DNA from: Hymenobacter rigui
Lineage (GTDB): Bacteria > Bacteroidota > Bacteroidia > Cytophagales > Hymenobacteraceae
Direction: 5' to 3'
Assembly (NCBI RefSeq): GCF_003944715.1
Contig: NZ_RWIT01000009.1
Span: 123,001-187,000 of the forward strand
DNA: 64,000 nt
Positions 8,692-17,977 of this stretch are shown in pieces; the stretch's first letter is position 1, and each line of letters begins with the position of its first letter. A program made the translations under genes and the position numbers. The notes under the pieces were generated by a model that did no database searches, was not told where the DNA came from, and saw only the letters and a program-made list of their open reading frames with translations.

Positions 8692-9405
8692 TTATAAGCT
8701 CATGGGTACTTCCATCAGCAGCAGGCGTGTGGCGGCAGTGGCAGCTACCGGAAAGCTGGTCGTATCCCAGATGCCCAAGCCGTCGCGCGTGCTGACCGGC
8801 TGGCCGGCAATAGTAGCTTCGCCTTCCAGCACGAATACGTACACACCGTTACCGGGCTTCTTTACCTGATATTCAGCCGTGAAGCCGGCATCAAAGTCGG
8901 TCAGATGAAACCACGCGTCCTGGTTAATCCAGACGCCGGCATCGTTGGCGTCGGGCGACAAAATCTGCTGGAACTGATTGTGGCGGTCTTCGGCCCGGAA
9001 AGTTTGCTGATCATAGCGGGGCGTTACGTTACGCTTGTTCGGAAACACCCAGATCTGCAGAAACTTTACCGGCTCGGTGTGGCTGTGGTTTTTTTCGCTG
9101 TGCGCAATGCCGGTACCGGCACTCATCACCTGCACATCGCCGCGCCGGATGATGCCGTGGTTGCCGGCATTATCCTTATGTTCCAGCGTGCCGCTCAGCG
9201 GAATGCTGATGATTTCCATGTTGTCGTGCGGGTGGGTGCCGAAACCCATGCCCCCGGCCACAGTATCATCGTTGAGCACGCGCAATGCGCCAAAATGAAC
9301 CCGCTCCGGATTCTGGTAGCCAGCAAAGCTGAAAGTATGATAGGAATTGAGCCAGCCATGGTTGGCGTGTCCCCGAGTGTTGGCGGAATGGAGGATGGTT
9401 TGCAT
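8692..9405 (-). CDS. Pirin family protein (copy 2)
   Basis: The 237-residue product is a bicupin with TRGHANHGWLNSYHTFSF at its start, the hallmark of YhaK/YhhW pirins. Ligand residues are visible in MGFGTHPHDNMEIISIPL and QVMSAGTGIAHSEKNHSH. It keeps more canonical metal-site spacing than copy 1. The gene is 99 bp upstream of the nitroreductase start on the same strand. The AT-rich sequence before its start (9406-9480) holds overlapping ATGTACAT-like palindromes that could be a regulator site. Iron-dependent quercetinase-like or redox-sensor activity is plausible from the family only. Confidence 0.92.
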   Translation of the reverse strand: MQTILHSANTRGHANHGWLNSYHTFSFAGYQNPERVHFGALRVLNDDTVAGGMGFGTHPHDNMEIISIPLSGTLEHKDNAGNHGIIRRGDVQVMSAGTGIAHSEKNHSHTEPVKFLQIWVFPNKRNVTPRYDQQTFRAEDRHNQFQQILSPDANDAGVWINQDAWFHLTDFDAGFTAEYQVKKPGNGVYVFVLEGEATIAGQPVSTRDGLGIWDTTSFPVAATAATRLLLMEVPMSL

Positions 9406-9526
9406 GAGTTCAGATGCTTGTTATTGCAAATATATGTACATACATGAATTGTCAAGCAAAAAATTCCATTTGATCTATATTATTCCTGAAAAAGGGCTTT
9501 TTTGCCCTGATATGGACGAAAATAAA

Positions 9527-9554
9527 ACAAGCTACTCATACTTGAGTAGCTTGT
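9527..9554 (-). terminator. Rho-independent terminator of the serine hydrolase gene
   Basis: ACAAGCTACTCA and TGAGTAGCTTGT form a perfect 12-bp stem with a 4-nt loop. The minus-strand 3' side reads TTTTATTTT. It lies 23 bp past the stop at 9578. Confidence 0.85.
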
Positions 9555-9577
9555 CTGAAACCTGAGACGGTAGAAAG

Positions 9578-10915
9578 TCACGGCACCATCAGCGGCCGGC
9601 TACCCTGCGTATGGCCGTCAGGAGTAACCCATTGAAGCAGGTATAGCCCGCCCGGCAAACCGGCAACCGGCAGCAGTATCGTAGTGGCCGCATGCGCCTG
9701 CCGGATTACCTGGCCGTGGGCATTCAGCAGGCGTACCGTACCCTGGGCGGCGGCCGGCAGCTGCACGGTAACAGCACTGGTTGCCGGATTGGGGAATACC
9801 TGGAAAGCAGCTGGGGTGGCGGCGGCAGTGGTAGCCAGCGGCCGGCATTGCATAGCGGCTATGAGGTACCGCCACAGGTCAGTATCAAAGGAGGAAAGCG
9901 CCAGGCGCGGGCTACCCGCCGAAGCACCCTGCCGTACCACTACCAGCCGCAGGCTGGGTACCACATAAATTTTCTGGTCGTTTTTGCCCAATGCTGCCAC
10001 CATATCGGCGGGGGCGCTGGGCGTGATGTTGCCTGGCAGCACCAATTGCTGCGGCCCCGGCAGCATGTAGGAACTCTGGCCGTTCAGCCACCACAGATAG
10101 CCGTAGCTGCGGTTAAAGTTCTGGGAAGGGGTAGTCATCTGCCGGAAATAAGAAGTATCCGTCAGGATAGCAGTACCGTTCCAGCTGCCCCTGGCCAGGG
10201 CAAACAGGCCAAAGCGGGCCATATCGCGGGCCCGGCTATAATACACATCCTGCACCCACAGGCCCTGCATCCCAATACGGGAGGCTAGCCGCTGATTGGT
10301 ATACTGATTGAGTGGCAGCCCACTGGCGCGGGCCAATACTGTCTGAAGTTGGCGGTAAGCCCCGGTATGGTAGGCCCAGCGTGTGCCCGCATCGGTACGG
10401 TATAGCAGGCAGCCCGGCGTACTGCTTTCATTGTCGCAGGGGGCGGGTGGGGTATCGTCGAGGCCGGAGGTCATAGTGAGCAGGTGGCGCAGCGTAATCA
10501 GCCGTTCCCGCCCCGCCGGGGCCGAAGACCAGCCGCGGCCCAGGAACCGGTTTACGCTGTCCTGCAGCGTCAGTAGCCCATCCTGCCGAGCCAGGCCGGT
10601 GAGGGTAGCGGTGAGTGACTTACCCGCCGAAGCCCAGTACCAGACAGAATCCTGGGTAAACGTGCCGTAGTACCGCTCCACCACAATCCGGCCATCTTTC
10701 AGGACGATGAATGACTTGGTACCCTTGCGCCCCAGAAAATTCAGCAGAGAATCCAGCTGGGGCTGGCACCAGCCCAGGCTTTGCGGTGAAGTTGTGGCCC
10801 AACTACCGGCCGTAGCCGGAGTGGGAGGGAAGTACAGCGGAGTCGGCTGGGCCCGGCCGGGTAAAGCAGGAAGGAGCAACAGCAGCAGTAAAAGCCAGCG
10901 TAACGAGTGTTTCAT
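9578..10915 (-). CDS. Secreted serine hydrolase (beta-lactamase / class C fold) with T9SS type A sorting domain
   Basis: The 445-residue product has a signal peptide with a poly-Leu core (MKHSLRWLLLLLLLLPALPG). The beta-lactamase-like domain has the nucleophile motif SAGK at residues 95-98 and the second-box region RWAYHTGAYRQL with Tyr. From about residue 369 there is a type A C-terminal sorting domain: FQVFPNPATSAVTVQLP, then GLPGGLYLLQW. This signal sends proteins through the type IX secretion system of Bacteroidota. The substrate may be a peptide, ester or D-amino-acid compound. It shows that the organism has T9SS, although the secretion genes are not in this window. Confidence 0.92.
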   Translation of the reverse strand: MKHSLRWLLLLLLLLPALPGRAQPTPLYFPPTPATAGSWATTSPQSLGWCQPQLDSLLNFLGRKGTKSFIVLKDGRIVVERYYGTFTQDSVWYWASAGKSLTATLTGLARQDGLLTLQDSVNRFLGRGWSSAPAGRERLITLRHLLTMTSGLDDTPPAPCDNESSTPGCLLYRTDAGTRWAYHTGAYRQLQTVLARASGLPLNQYTNQRLASRIGMQGLWVQDVYYSRARDMARFGLFALARGSWNGTAILTDTSYFRQMTTPSQNFNRSYGYLWWLNGQSSYMLPGPQQLVLPGNITPSAPADMVAALGKNDQKIYVVPSLRLVVVRQGASAGSPRLALSSFDTDLWRYLIAAMQCRPLATTAAATPAAFQVFPNPATSAVTVQLPAAAQGTVRLLNAHGQVIRQAHAATTILLPVAGLPGGLYLLQWVTPDGHTQGSRPLMVP

Positions 10916-11087
10916 GCGGACAACTGAAAGTGTATAGCGAATATGCTATAGAGGGGCTGGATGTGCGAAAGTTTAAAAAATACTGGCTGAAGATTATCGG
11001 CCACGTAGGTTCGGTGGTTGGTAAGCATGCCTCCGCCGTTCATATGCTGCTGGGTTACCAGCTGACGCGTACCTTCGGCCCACTGGT

Positions 11088-11987
11088 ATGCTATTTCCTT
11101 CTGCTCCCGTTGTTTCGCGCCTGGCGCCTACGCCCAGTGGGTTTCTGCACCTGGGCAATGCTGTCAACTTTACGCTTACCTGGCTGCTTACGCGCCGGGT
11201 GGGCGGAACGCTCCACCTGCGCATCGATGACCTGGACCGGGCCCGGTTTCGGCCGGTATACCTGGAAAATATTTTCCGGACCCTAGAGTGGCTGGGGCTA
11301 GATTATGACCAGGGCCCCACCGGCCCCACTGACTTTGAGCGGCATTTCTCCCAGCAGCACCGTCTGCCCGAATACGAAGCGGTACTGCAGGCGGCGCGTG
11401 CCGCGCATTCTGAATTGTTTTATGCCTGCCGCTGCTCCCGCACCGAACTGGCCCGCGCGGCCATGCCCGGGGGGCTGTATCCCGGCACCTGCCGTACCGC
11501 CACCTGGCCCTTTCAGGCCCCAGAAACGGCCTGGCGGGCCCATGTGCCACCAAATGCAGCCGTTGCCTTCTACGACCTGGCGCAGGGCCCCGTGCAGGTA
11601 GCCGTAGCGGACGAGCTGGGAGACTTTATTGTGCGCAAGAAGGATGGTAGCGCCGCGTATCAGGTAGCCTCCGTGGTGGACGATGTCCGGCTGGGCGTAA
11701 CCCTGATTGTGCGGGGGCTGGACCTATTGCCCAGCACCGCTGCTCAACTGTGGCTGGCTCCGCATCTCCCTGGTCAGGCGGCCTTCGCAGCCACGCAGTT
11801 TCTGCATCATGGCTTAGTGCTGAACGAGAAGGGTGAGAAGCTGTCTAAATCAACGCAGGCGGGTTCTCAGCGGGGTATCCGGGAGGAAGCCGGCTCTCCG
11901 CAGGTGGTGTACCAGCTGGTTGCGCGCTTGCTTGAACTCGGGCCGGAAGCAGGCAAGTCATTGACTGCGTTGGTGGCGGCAGTTTAG
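11088..11987 (+). CDS. gluQ: Glutamyl-Q tRNA(Asp) synthetase-like protein
   Basis: The 299-residue product is a truncated class I glutamyl-tRNA synthetase without the anticodon-binding domain. The HIGH-like motif is APTPSGFLHLGNAVN at about residues 13-27 and the KMSKS-like motif is EKLSKS near residue 250. Zinc ligands appear in the segment YACRCSRTEL through YPGTCR. GluQ enzymes activate glutamate and attach it to the queuosine base at position 34 of tRNA(Asp), a tRNA modification rather than charging for translation. The length (about 300) fits GluQ rather than GltX (about 470). It stands alone, with a shared terminator behind it. Confidence 0.88.
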   Translation: MLFPSAPVVSRLAPTPSGFLHLGNAVNFTLTWLLTRRVGGTLHLRIDDLDRARFRPVYLENIFRTLEWLGLDYDQGPTGPTDFERHFSQQHRLPEYEAVLQAARAAHSELFYACRCSRTELARAAMPGGLYPGTCRTATWPFQAPETAWRAHVPPNAAVAFYDLAQGPVQVAVADELGDFIVRKKDGSAAYQVASVVDDVRLGVTLIVRGLDLLPSTAAQLWLAPHLPGQAAFAATQFLHHGLVLNEKGEKLSKSTQAGSQRGIREEAGSPQVVYQLVARLLELGPEAGKSLTALVAAV

Positions 11988-11996
11988 CTGATAAAC

Positions 11997-12031
11997 AAAA
12001 AGGTCCTTCAGCATTGCTGAAGGACCTTTTT
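11997..12031. terminator. Bidirectional terminator between gluQ and susD-like gene
   Basis: A 16-bp perfect inverted repeat (AAAAAGGTCCTTCAGC and its complement) with a 3-nt loop has U-runs on both strands. It sits between the convergent stops at 11987 and 12051. Confidence 0.92.
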
Positions 12032-12050
12032 ACTGTAAGCGAGTACGCTA

Positions 12051-13547
12051 CTAGTTGCGCGTCATGGCCCGGTTGGTAGCCAGTTCCGATGATGGAATCG
12101 GCCAGATGTAGAGTACATCCGTGGGCTGAACTGCTCCTACCGAGCCTTTACCCGGAATGGGGGCCAACAGGCGCATCAGGTCCTGGTTGCGGATACCCTC
12201 GCCCAGGAACTCGATCCGACGCTCCAGCAGAATGGCATCGATGATGGTGAATGAGCTGGTAAAGCTGGCTGCCGTGTACGCGCCTGCTGGATTGGAGCGG
12301 GTGCGCACTGCATTCAGCAGCGCCAGTGCCTGCGCGTCAGTGGCACCGGCCGTCCGGGCTCGGGCTTCGGCCAGGTTGAGAAGTACCTCGGCATAGCGGA
12401 TAACCGGGGCCTTATCGGTGTAAGGTGAGCCAGTGGGATACTTTTTCAGGAATGTTTCGGTTCCGGAAGTAGCAGTCAGGGCAGTGCGGCGAGCATCCGT
12501 AGCGGCAAAGCCCGTGTTAGCCAGAATGCCCGTGGGATTCAGGCTATACTCACCGTTGCCGCCGAGAGAGGCAGGCAGGAAGTAGTATGCCAGCTGGTTC
12601 TGGGTACCGGGTGGGTCCTGCGCCGTGAAGGGGAAGGACAGAATGCTTTCCGAGGTTTCCTGGGGTGAGGCAAATACGTTGGCTATGGAAGAGTTCAGGG
12701 CGTGAGCTACGCCGGTTGTAGCCGTGAAGGGAGCCGTTTTAGTTACAATCTTATCGGCTTCGGTTATCACGTCGTTATACCGGCCCATGCTCAGGTATAC
12801 CCGGGTTTTCAGGGCTATAGCCGTGTTGCGGTGGGCGCGGGTTACCGTGGGCGAGGGACTGGCCGTGGCATACGTAAGCGGCAGATTCTGCTCTGCATAG
12901 TTCAGGTCTTCCAGAATCTGGTCGTATACCTGAGCTACTGTGCTACGTGGCAGGTCGTTGTTGTTTGGTCCGGTTTCTGCCTGCAGGCGTAGGGGCAAGC
13001 CGGGCTTGCTGCCGTTACCATCGGCGTAGGGCCGGGCATAGTATTGCAGCAACGAATAATAGCACAGTGCGCGCAGCAGACGGGCTTCACCCCGGTAGTT
13101 ATTGGCCGTAGCCGCAAACGTGGCGGGGAAAGTAGGGGCTACAAACTTGGAAGCGTTGGCATCCAACCCTGCCAGGAACACGTTAACCTGGTTGATGGCT
13201 GCGTATGCCGCGCCCCACATGCTGATAACGTCGTTCTGCGACGCTTCTGTGAGCGTGTGCTGCCATACTGCCGCACCGGTTACCAAGTTAGAAGTCCGGT
13301 TCAGGAAGTCGTTGGCCCGAATGTCGCCATATACCTGATAGCGGCCGCCCAGAAAGCTGCCCGACTTCACGTAGGAGTACAGAGAGTTCACCTGCAAACT
13401 GATACGGGCCGGCGTATCAAATGCTACAATGTCCGACAGGAAGGTTTTCGGAACCGGATCCAGCAGTTCTTCTTTGCAGGAAATGGCGCTAAGGCCCAGC
13501 AAAGCCGTGCAGATGCCGATGGTTACTTTATGCTTAAATGTCTTCAT
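12051..13547 (-). CDS. SusD/RagB-like nutrient-binding outer-membrane lipoprotein
   Basis: The 498-residue product has a lipoprotein signal ending LLGLSAISC, with Cys24 as the lipidation site. The SusD fold shows as N-terminal TPR-like segments (RGEARLLRALCYYSLLQYYA) and the C-terminal SusD motif RYAEVLLNLAEARART followed by LLERRIEFLGEGIRNQDLMR. SusD proteins cap the TonB-dependent SusC barrel and hold the substrate, often a glycan or peptide. It lies 21 bp after its SusC partner. No glycoside hydrolase or sigma/anti-sigma pair adjoins it, so the substrate is unknown. Confidence 0.95.
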   Translation of the reverse strand: MKTFKHKVTIGICTALLGLSAISCKEELLDPVPKTFLSDIVAFDTPARISLQVNSLYSYVKSGSFLGGRYQVYGDIRANDFLNRTSNLVTGAAVWQHTLTEASQNDVISMWGAAYAAINQVNVFLAGLDANASKFVAPTFPATFAATANNYRGEARLLRALCYYSLLQYYARPYADGNGSKPGLPLRLQAETGPNNNDLPRSTVAQVYDQILEDLNYAEQNLPLTYATASPSPTVTRAHRNTAIALKTRVYLSMGRYNDVITEADKIVTKTAPFTATTGVAHALNSSIANVFASPQETSESILSFPFTAQDPPGTQNQLAYYFLPASLGGNGEYSLNPTGILANTGFAATDARRTALTATSGTETFLKKYPTGSPYTDKAPVIRYAEVLLNLAEARARTAGATDAQALALLNAVRTRSNPAGAYTAASFTSSFTIIDAILLERRIEFLGEGIRNQDLMRLLAPIPGKGSVGAVQPTDVLYIWPIPSSELATNRAMTRN

Positions 13548-13568
13548 CAGACTACAAGACTTAGAGAA

Positions 13569-16500
13569 TTAAAAACCAATGTTGAAACCGGCCGTGTAGG
13601 TACGAGCCTGACCTACCGAGTTGCGGTCTACCCCAGCGCCCAGGTTTGCGCTGCCGTTCGTAGAAATTTCCGGGTCAATGCCGGAGTATTTCGTCAGGAG
13701 GGCGGCATTCTGCACCTGAACGTAGAATCGGGCACTACTCACGCCCAGCGAGTTAAGAAGGGTCTGGGGCAGCGTGTAGCCCAATGACACGTTCCGCAGA
13801 CGGGCAAAATCACCCTTCTCCACGTTTGAGGACATTATCAGCGCTGAGCCGTTCGATACGTTGTCGCCATACACTACGCGCGGCCATTTGGCATTGGGCG
13901 CTTCAGGCGTCCAGTGGTCTTTAATATCTACTTCGTTATTCCAGAAGCGCTGATCGTGCAGACCCGCCTTGGTGCCGTTATAGATGTAGTTACCGCCGGA
14001 GAACTGGATGAACACTCCCAGATCAAAGTTTTTGTAGCGGAACGTGTTATCGAACCCACCATACCATTTCGGCAACGTGGGGCCATAATAAACACCATCG
14101 GCCAACTGCGAGGGGGCGCTGGTGGCTACGCCGTCCAGCGTCGTCCACCCGGTACCGCCGCCCTGATGGTTGTATTGTACTACTGTGCCATCGGCCTTGC
14201 GCAACATGCGGCGACCGTTTGCGGGGTTTACGCCCAGCGACGGAACTGCCAAAATTTCACCTACCGAATGACCAACCTCGGTGTAGTTCACGGTTTCCAG
14301 GCCGGAAGTGGCTTGGCCAATCCGCTGACCCTCGGTAGCCAGGGCCAGTACCCGGTTTTTTAGGGTGGTAAGGTTGGCATTTACCGACCAGTTGAAGTCG
14401 GTTTTGTTGATGGCATTAATCCGCAGGTTCAGTTCGATACCGGTATTCTGCATCGAGCCTACGTTGGCCGGAATGGAGTTATTAGGAATACCCTTGGACG
14501 GTGCCTGGGGCACGTTCAGGATCAGACCATCCACCAAGTTCTTGTAGTAGGCTACATCACCTTGAATCCGGTCATCCAGAATACCGAATGCCAGGCCGAT
14601 GTCGGTCTTCTTACTGGTCTCCCAAGTCAGGTCCTTGTTACCGGCACCGCTGTAGTACAAGTTAGCGTTGGGGCCATACAGACCTGATGAATACGAGGTC
14701 AGCGAAGCAAAGTCATCAATGCCTTGGCTGTTGCCTACTTCCCCGTAGCTACCGGTAATTTTGAGGAAGCTAACGGTATTCAGCAAGGACGAATTCTTCC
14801 AGAATTCCTCTTCCGATATAGCGTAGCCCAACGAAGCCCCGTAGAAGTTACCCCACTTCTTAGCCCAGGCGGAATACCCGTCGCGGCGGAAGTTGACGGA
14901 TGCCAGATACTTCTTGTTGAAGTTGTAGTTCAGGCGGCCAAAGTAGGAAAGCAGATAGTTCTCGCCCTGGTAATTGCCGGAAGCGGCAATGTTGGTGAAG
15001 TTGCCCTCAAACGTGGTAAAGAACGGGTCAGCCACGCCGGTCCGGTTGGCACCCCACCGGTCAATGGTCGTGTGCTGCTGTTCCGCACCTGCCAGGAACG
15101 AGAGGTTGTGCTTTTCGGCCAGCGTCAGATCATACTGGGCCGTATTTTGCCAGTTCCAGCGCTTGTTAGTCCGGTAATAATTCAGAGCCTGCCCGTTGGC
15201 GGAATAACCATCACCGGCAATAGGCGTGTAGAAGGCCTGGTCTTCGAAGGCAATATTATAGATACCGTAGGTGGTACGCAGGTTTAGGCCTTTCAGCACT
15301 TCCCAGTTGGCGTACACACTACCCTGGATTTCGTTGCCTTCGGAGCGGAAGTAGTTGTTTTCCAAGTCAACTACCGGGTTGTAGTAGCCGGGCAGCAGTG
15401 GCGCGCCCGTTGTAGAAGCCGGGTTGGTATTTGCTCCCGGACCGATACCGGCCCCGCTTGTGTTGTAGCTGCCATCGGGGTTGAAGGCGGGTACGTTGGG
15501 CGGCAACACCAGCGGCAAGCGGCCCAGACCAGCCGTACCGAATGCGCCGTCGGCTACTGAGCCGGAGTTAGGCGAGGCGTTGCGGGTATTGGAGTAGCCC
15601 ACACGAGCACCTACGCTAAAGCGTGAGAATACCTTGTGGTCAATATTCAGACGGGCCGAGGCACGCTTGAAGCTGTTTTTCTCCAGCATACCCTTCTGGT
15701 CGGTGTAGCCAACCGAAGTATAGTAGGTGGTTTTCTCGGTACCACCGCTGAAGTTCAGGTTATTGGACGAAGAAAACCCGGTACGATAGATATAGTCATA
15801 CCAGCGGGTATCAACGGGGTTACCGTTGCCATCGAGCGTGGGCTTAAAGCCTTCCACGTTGGTGCCGGGCTGCCCAATGGCAATACGGTTGGCGTTCAAG
15901 TTCCGAACGGCCTCGTTTTTGATGGCAATGTAGTCGGCGGCATTCAGCACTTCGTACAAACGCACGGGCTTGCTCCATCCTACCCATGAGTCGAGGGATA
16001 CTTTACTATTGCCGCGCTTGCCTTTTTTGGTGGTTACCAAAATAACGCCGCCGGCTGCGCGGGAGCCATAAATGGCCGTTGCAGAAGCATCCTTCAACAC
16101 CTCAACACTCTCAATATCATTGGGGTTGATGTTACTGAGCGGGTTGTTCGGCACGCTGCCTACGGCTGAGCTGTTGCCGCTGTAGGCCGGAATGCCGTCA
16201 ATTACGAACAGTGGGGCCGAACTCAAGCTAATGGAGTTTACCCCGCGGATACGAATAACGGGCGGGTTGTTCAGTACCCCGTTGGGCGTGGTAATATTCA
16301 CCCCGGGAGCCTGCCCCTGCAATGCCTGCTCGAAGCTTTGCACAGGTTTGTTGGCAATTTGCGCGGCACTGATGGTCGCAACCGAGCCCGTCAGGTCGCG
16401 GCGCGACTGGGTGCCGTAGCCTACTACTACTACCTCATCCAGGCCCGTAGCGCTGGATGTAAGGCTGACATTGATACTGGATTGCCCGGAAATGGCAACC

Positions 16501-16748
16501 TCCTTGGGGGCATATCCGATGAATGAATAAACGAGCGTAGTCGCTGATTCAGGTACAGATAAAGTATAGCGGCCGTCACTATCGGTGGAGGTGCCTTGCG
16601 CGCCACCTTTCACAATAACGGTTACCCCTGGCAGCGCCGCGCCATCACTACCGACTACTCGTCCCGAGATGGACCGGGTTTGTGCCTGCGCACTGATACT
16701 GCTTAGGGCCAGTGCTGTCAAAGGCACCAGATGTAAAATTTTTTTCAT
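13569..16748 (-). CDS. SusC/RagA-family TonB-linked outer-membrane transporter
   Basis: The 1059-residue product has a signal peptide (MKKILHLVPLTALALSSISA). A carboxypeptidase-regulatory-like domain follows (SISGRVVGSDGAALPGVTV, residues about 25-105), then the plug with DEVVVVGYGTQSRRDLTGSV and the SusC signature AIYGSRAAGGVILVTTKKGK. The beta-barrel runs to the C-terminal aromatic end TAGFNIGF. The family imports large nutrients in a TonB-dependent way together with SusD, encoded 21 bp downstream. It lacks the N-terminal STN domain used for anti-sigma signalling, so local ECF-sigma control is unlikely. Confidence 0.96.
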   Translation of the reverse strand: MKKILHLVPLTALALSSISAQAQTRSISGRVVGSDGAALPGVTVIVKGGAQGTSTDSDGRYTLSVPESATTLVYSFIGYAPKEVAISGQSSINVSLTSSATGLDEVVVVGYGTQSRRDLTGSVATISAAQIANKPVQSFEQALQGQAPGVNITTPNGVLNNPPVIRIRGVNSISLSSAPLFVIDGIPAYSGNSSAVGSVPNNPLSNINPNDIESVEVLKDASATAIYGSRAAGGVILVTTKKGKRGNSKVSLDSWVGWSKPVRLYEVLNAADYIAIKNEAVRNLNANRIAIGQPGTNVEGFKPTLDGNGNPVDTRWYDYIYRTGFSSSNNLNFSGGTEKTTYYTSVGYTDQKGMLEKNSFKRASARLNIDHKVFSRFSVGARVGYSNTRNASPNSGSVADGAFGTAGLGRLPLVLPPNVPAFNPDGSYNTSGAGIGPGANTNPASTTGAPLLPGYYNPVVDLENNYFRSEGNEIQGSVYANWEVLKGLNLRTTYGIYNIAFEDQAFYTPIAGDGYSANGQALNYYRTNKRWNWQNTAQYDLTLAEKHNLSFLAGAEQQHTTIDRWGANRTGVADPFFTTFEGNFTNIAASGNYQGENYLLSYFGRLNYNFNKKYLASVNFRRDGYSAWAKKWGNFYGASLGYAISEEEFWKNSSLLNTVSFLKITGSYGEVGNSQGIDDFASLTSYSSGLYGPNANLYYSGAGNKDLTWETSKKTDIGLAFGILDDRIQGDVAYYKNLVDGLILNVPQAPSKGIPNNSIPANVGSMQNTGIELNLRINAINKTDFNWSVNANLTTLKNRVLALATEGQRIGQATSGLETVNYTEVGHSVGEILAVPSLGVNPANGRRMLRKADGTVVQYNHQGGGTGWTTLDGVATSAPSQLADGVYYGPTLPKWYGGFDNTFRYKNFDLGVFIQFSGGNYIYNGTKAGLHDQRFWNNEVDIKDHWTPEAPNAKWPRVVYGDNVSNGSALIMSSNVEKGDFARLRNVSLGYTLPQTLLNSLGVSSARFYVQVQNAALLTKYSGIDPEISTNGSANLGAGVDRNSVGQARTYTAGFNIGF

Positions 16749-17119
16749 GCAAACGCAGATGGTTTAATGAATGAACTATGGGCTAATAAACCCACAAATT
16801 GCTAACTGAGCAATAAAATTCGGCGAAATTGTGAATTTTCTGTGCGAATTAATGCGGTTTTAATTACAATAAGGTTCATAGTTTGCAATTATTATAAGTA
16901 GACGAAGCGAATAATTGAACTTAAAGCAGGTTTGTGAACGATCCAGCAGTTGAATACATACACACTTTCGCCTCTTATACCATTCACGAAACCGTTATAC
17001 AACGGTTGTTAAGCTAATAATTGGCCTCATAGCGTAACCGCTTTGCTTGTATCTGCTTTCCGAAAGCAGGCGTGGATACTCCGGATAGCTGCACTAGTCA
17101 AACAGGTTTGAAAATGCCA
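16749..17119. other. Intergenic region upstream of susC-like gene
   Basis: This stretch is much richer in A+T than its neighbours, especially 16780-17040, and has no convincing ORF. It presumably holds the susC promoter and a leader. I see no perfect TAnnTTTG box in the right place and no recognisable riboswitch. Confidence 0.5.
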
Positions 17120-17163
17120 AGGCCGCCGGAGCTACCCTTGGCGAAGGGTAGCTCCGGCGGCCT
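17120..17163. terminator. Strong hairpin terminator after endonuclease V gene
   Basis: A perfect 20-bp inverted repeat (AGGCCGCCGGAGCTACCCTT and its complement) with a 4-nt loop lies 23 bp past the minus-strand stop at 17187. It lacks a U-run. Confidence 0.75.
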
Positions 17164-17186
17164 CAGAGCCAAGCTCGGTTTGTACG

Positions 17187-17870
17187 TTACAACTCTTTCT
17201 TAAACTCAGCGGCCCAGTGGTCGGCGAGGCGGGTAGGCTCCGGCAGCTTGTAGCCACGCAGGCAAGCCAGGGTGAGGCGGGTGGCAGTGGGCTGGTCGCA
17301 GCGGTGGCCGGGGCTCACAAACAGCGGGTTTATCTTGTCCTTGCTCCGGATGACTTCACCCAACAGCTCGCCCTCTTTGCTGGTAAGTGGAGTGATGCTG
17401 CCTTTCGTGAGAGCCGGTTCGGTGTAAATACCTGTGAGCCGTTGTTTGGCTACGCCGAAAGTGGGCACATTTAACTCTACACCTAGGTGGGCGGCAATGC
17501 CCATGCGGCGCGGGTGAGCAATACCGTGGCCGTCTACCATAATGATATCGGGCTTTTGCCGGAGTTTTTCATAGGCTAACAGTAGGTTGGGGGCTTCGCG
17601 AAAAGCCAGCAGCCCCGGAATATAGGGCAGCGTAACGGGGCTCACGTGGTACACCTTCTCTACAATTTCCAGCGAAGGAAACCGCAGCAGCACAAACACG
17701 GACAGTACAGTTTCGGGAGTAGGAAAGGAGGAGTCGCAGCCGGCAATAAGGCGGGGCGGCTGGGTCAACGGTTCCAGCCGGATATGCGTCCGGAGCTCGT
17801 CCTGCTGACGGGTTAAATCACGAACCAGCAGCGGATCGGGGGCGGGGCCGGGTGGGCGGTAGTAGGCCAT
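17187..17870 (-). CDS. nfi: Endonuclease V (deoxyinosine 3'-endonuclease)
   Basis: The 227-residue product has the family motifs in order: AGCDSSF (metal-binding Asp, near residue 45), PYIPGLLAFREAP (the PYIPG wedge that reads the lesion), VDGHGIAHPRRMGIAAHLGV (catalytic Asp and His) and FGVAKQRL. EndoV cuts the second phosphodiester 3' to deoxyinosine made by adenine deamination, and also acts on inosine in RNA in some organisms. It is monocistronic, with a strong hairpin behind it and divergent from the DUF1990 pair. Confidence 0.96.
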   Translation of the reverse strand: MAYYRPPGPAPDPLLVRDLTRQQDELRTHIRLEPLTQPPRLIAGCDSSFPTPETVLSVFVLLRFPSLEIVEKVYHVSPVTLPYIPGLLAFREAPNLLLAYEKLRQKPDIIMVDGHGIAHPRRMGIAAHLGVELNVPTFGVAKQRLTGIYTEPALTKGSITPLTSKEGELLGEVIRSKDKINPLFVSPGHRCDQPTATRLTLACLRGYKLPEPTRLADHWAAEFKKEL

Positions 17871-17977
17871 ACAGCAACAGGGTAGGTGGAGGAGGGTGTA
17901 CTGGCAGCCTTGCGGAGAGGTTATAGAACCTGCGGCTACCGGCTACGTTATGCAGGCTATACGAAGGTTTGTTTCCT

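Noticed and set aside
16749..16930. -7 box for the susC-like gene (TAGCAATTTG)
   Set aside because: The spacing inside the motif is wrong (four bases rather than two between TA and TTTG).
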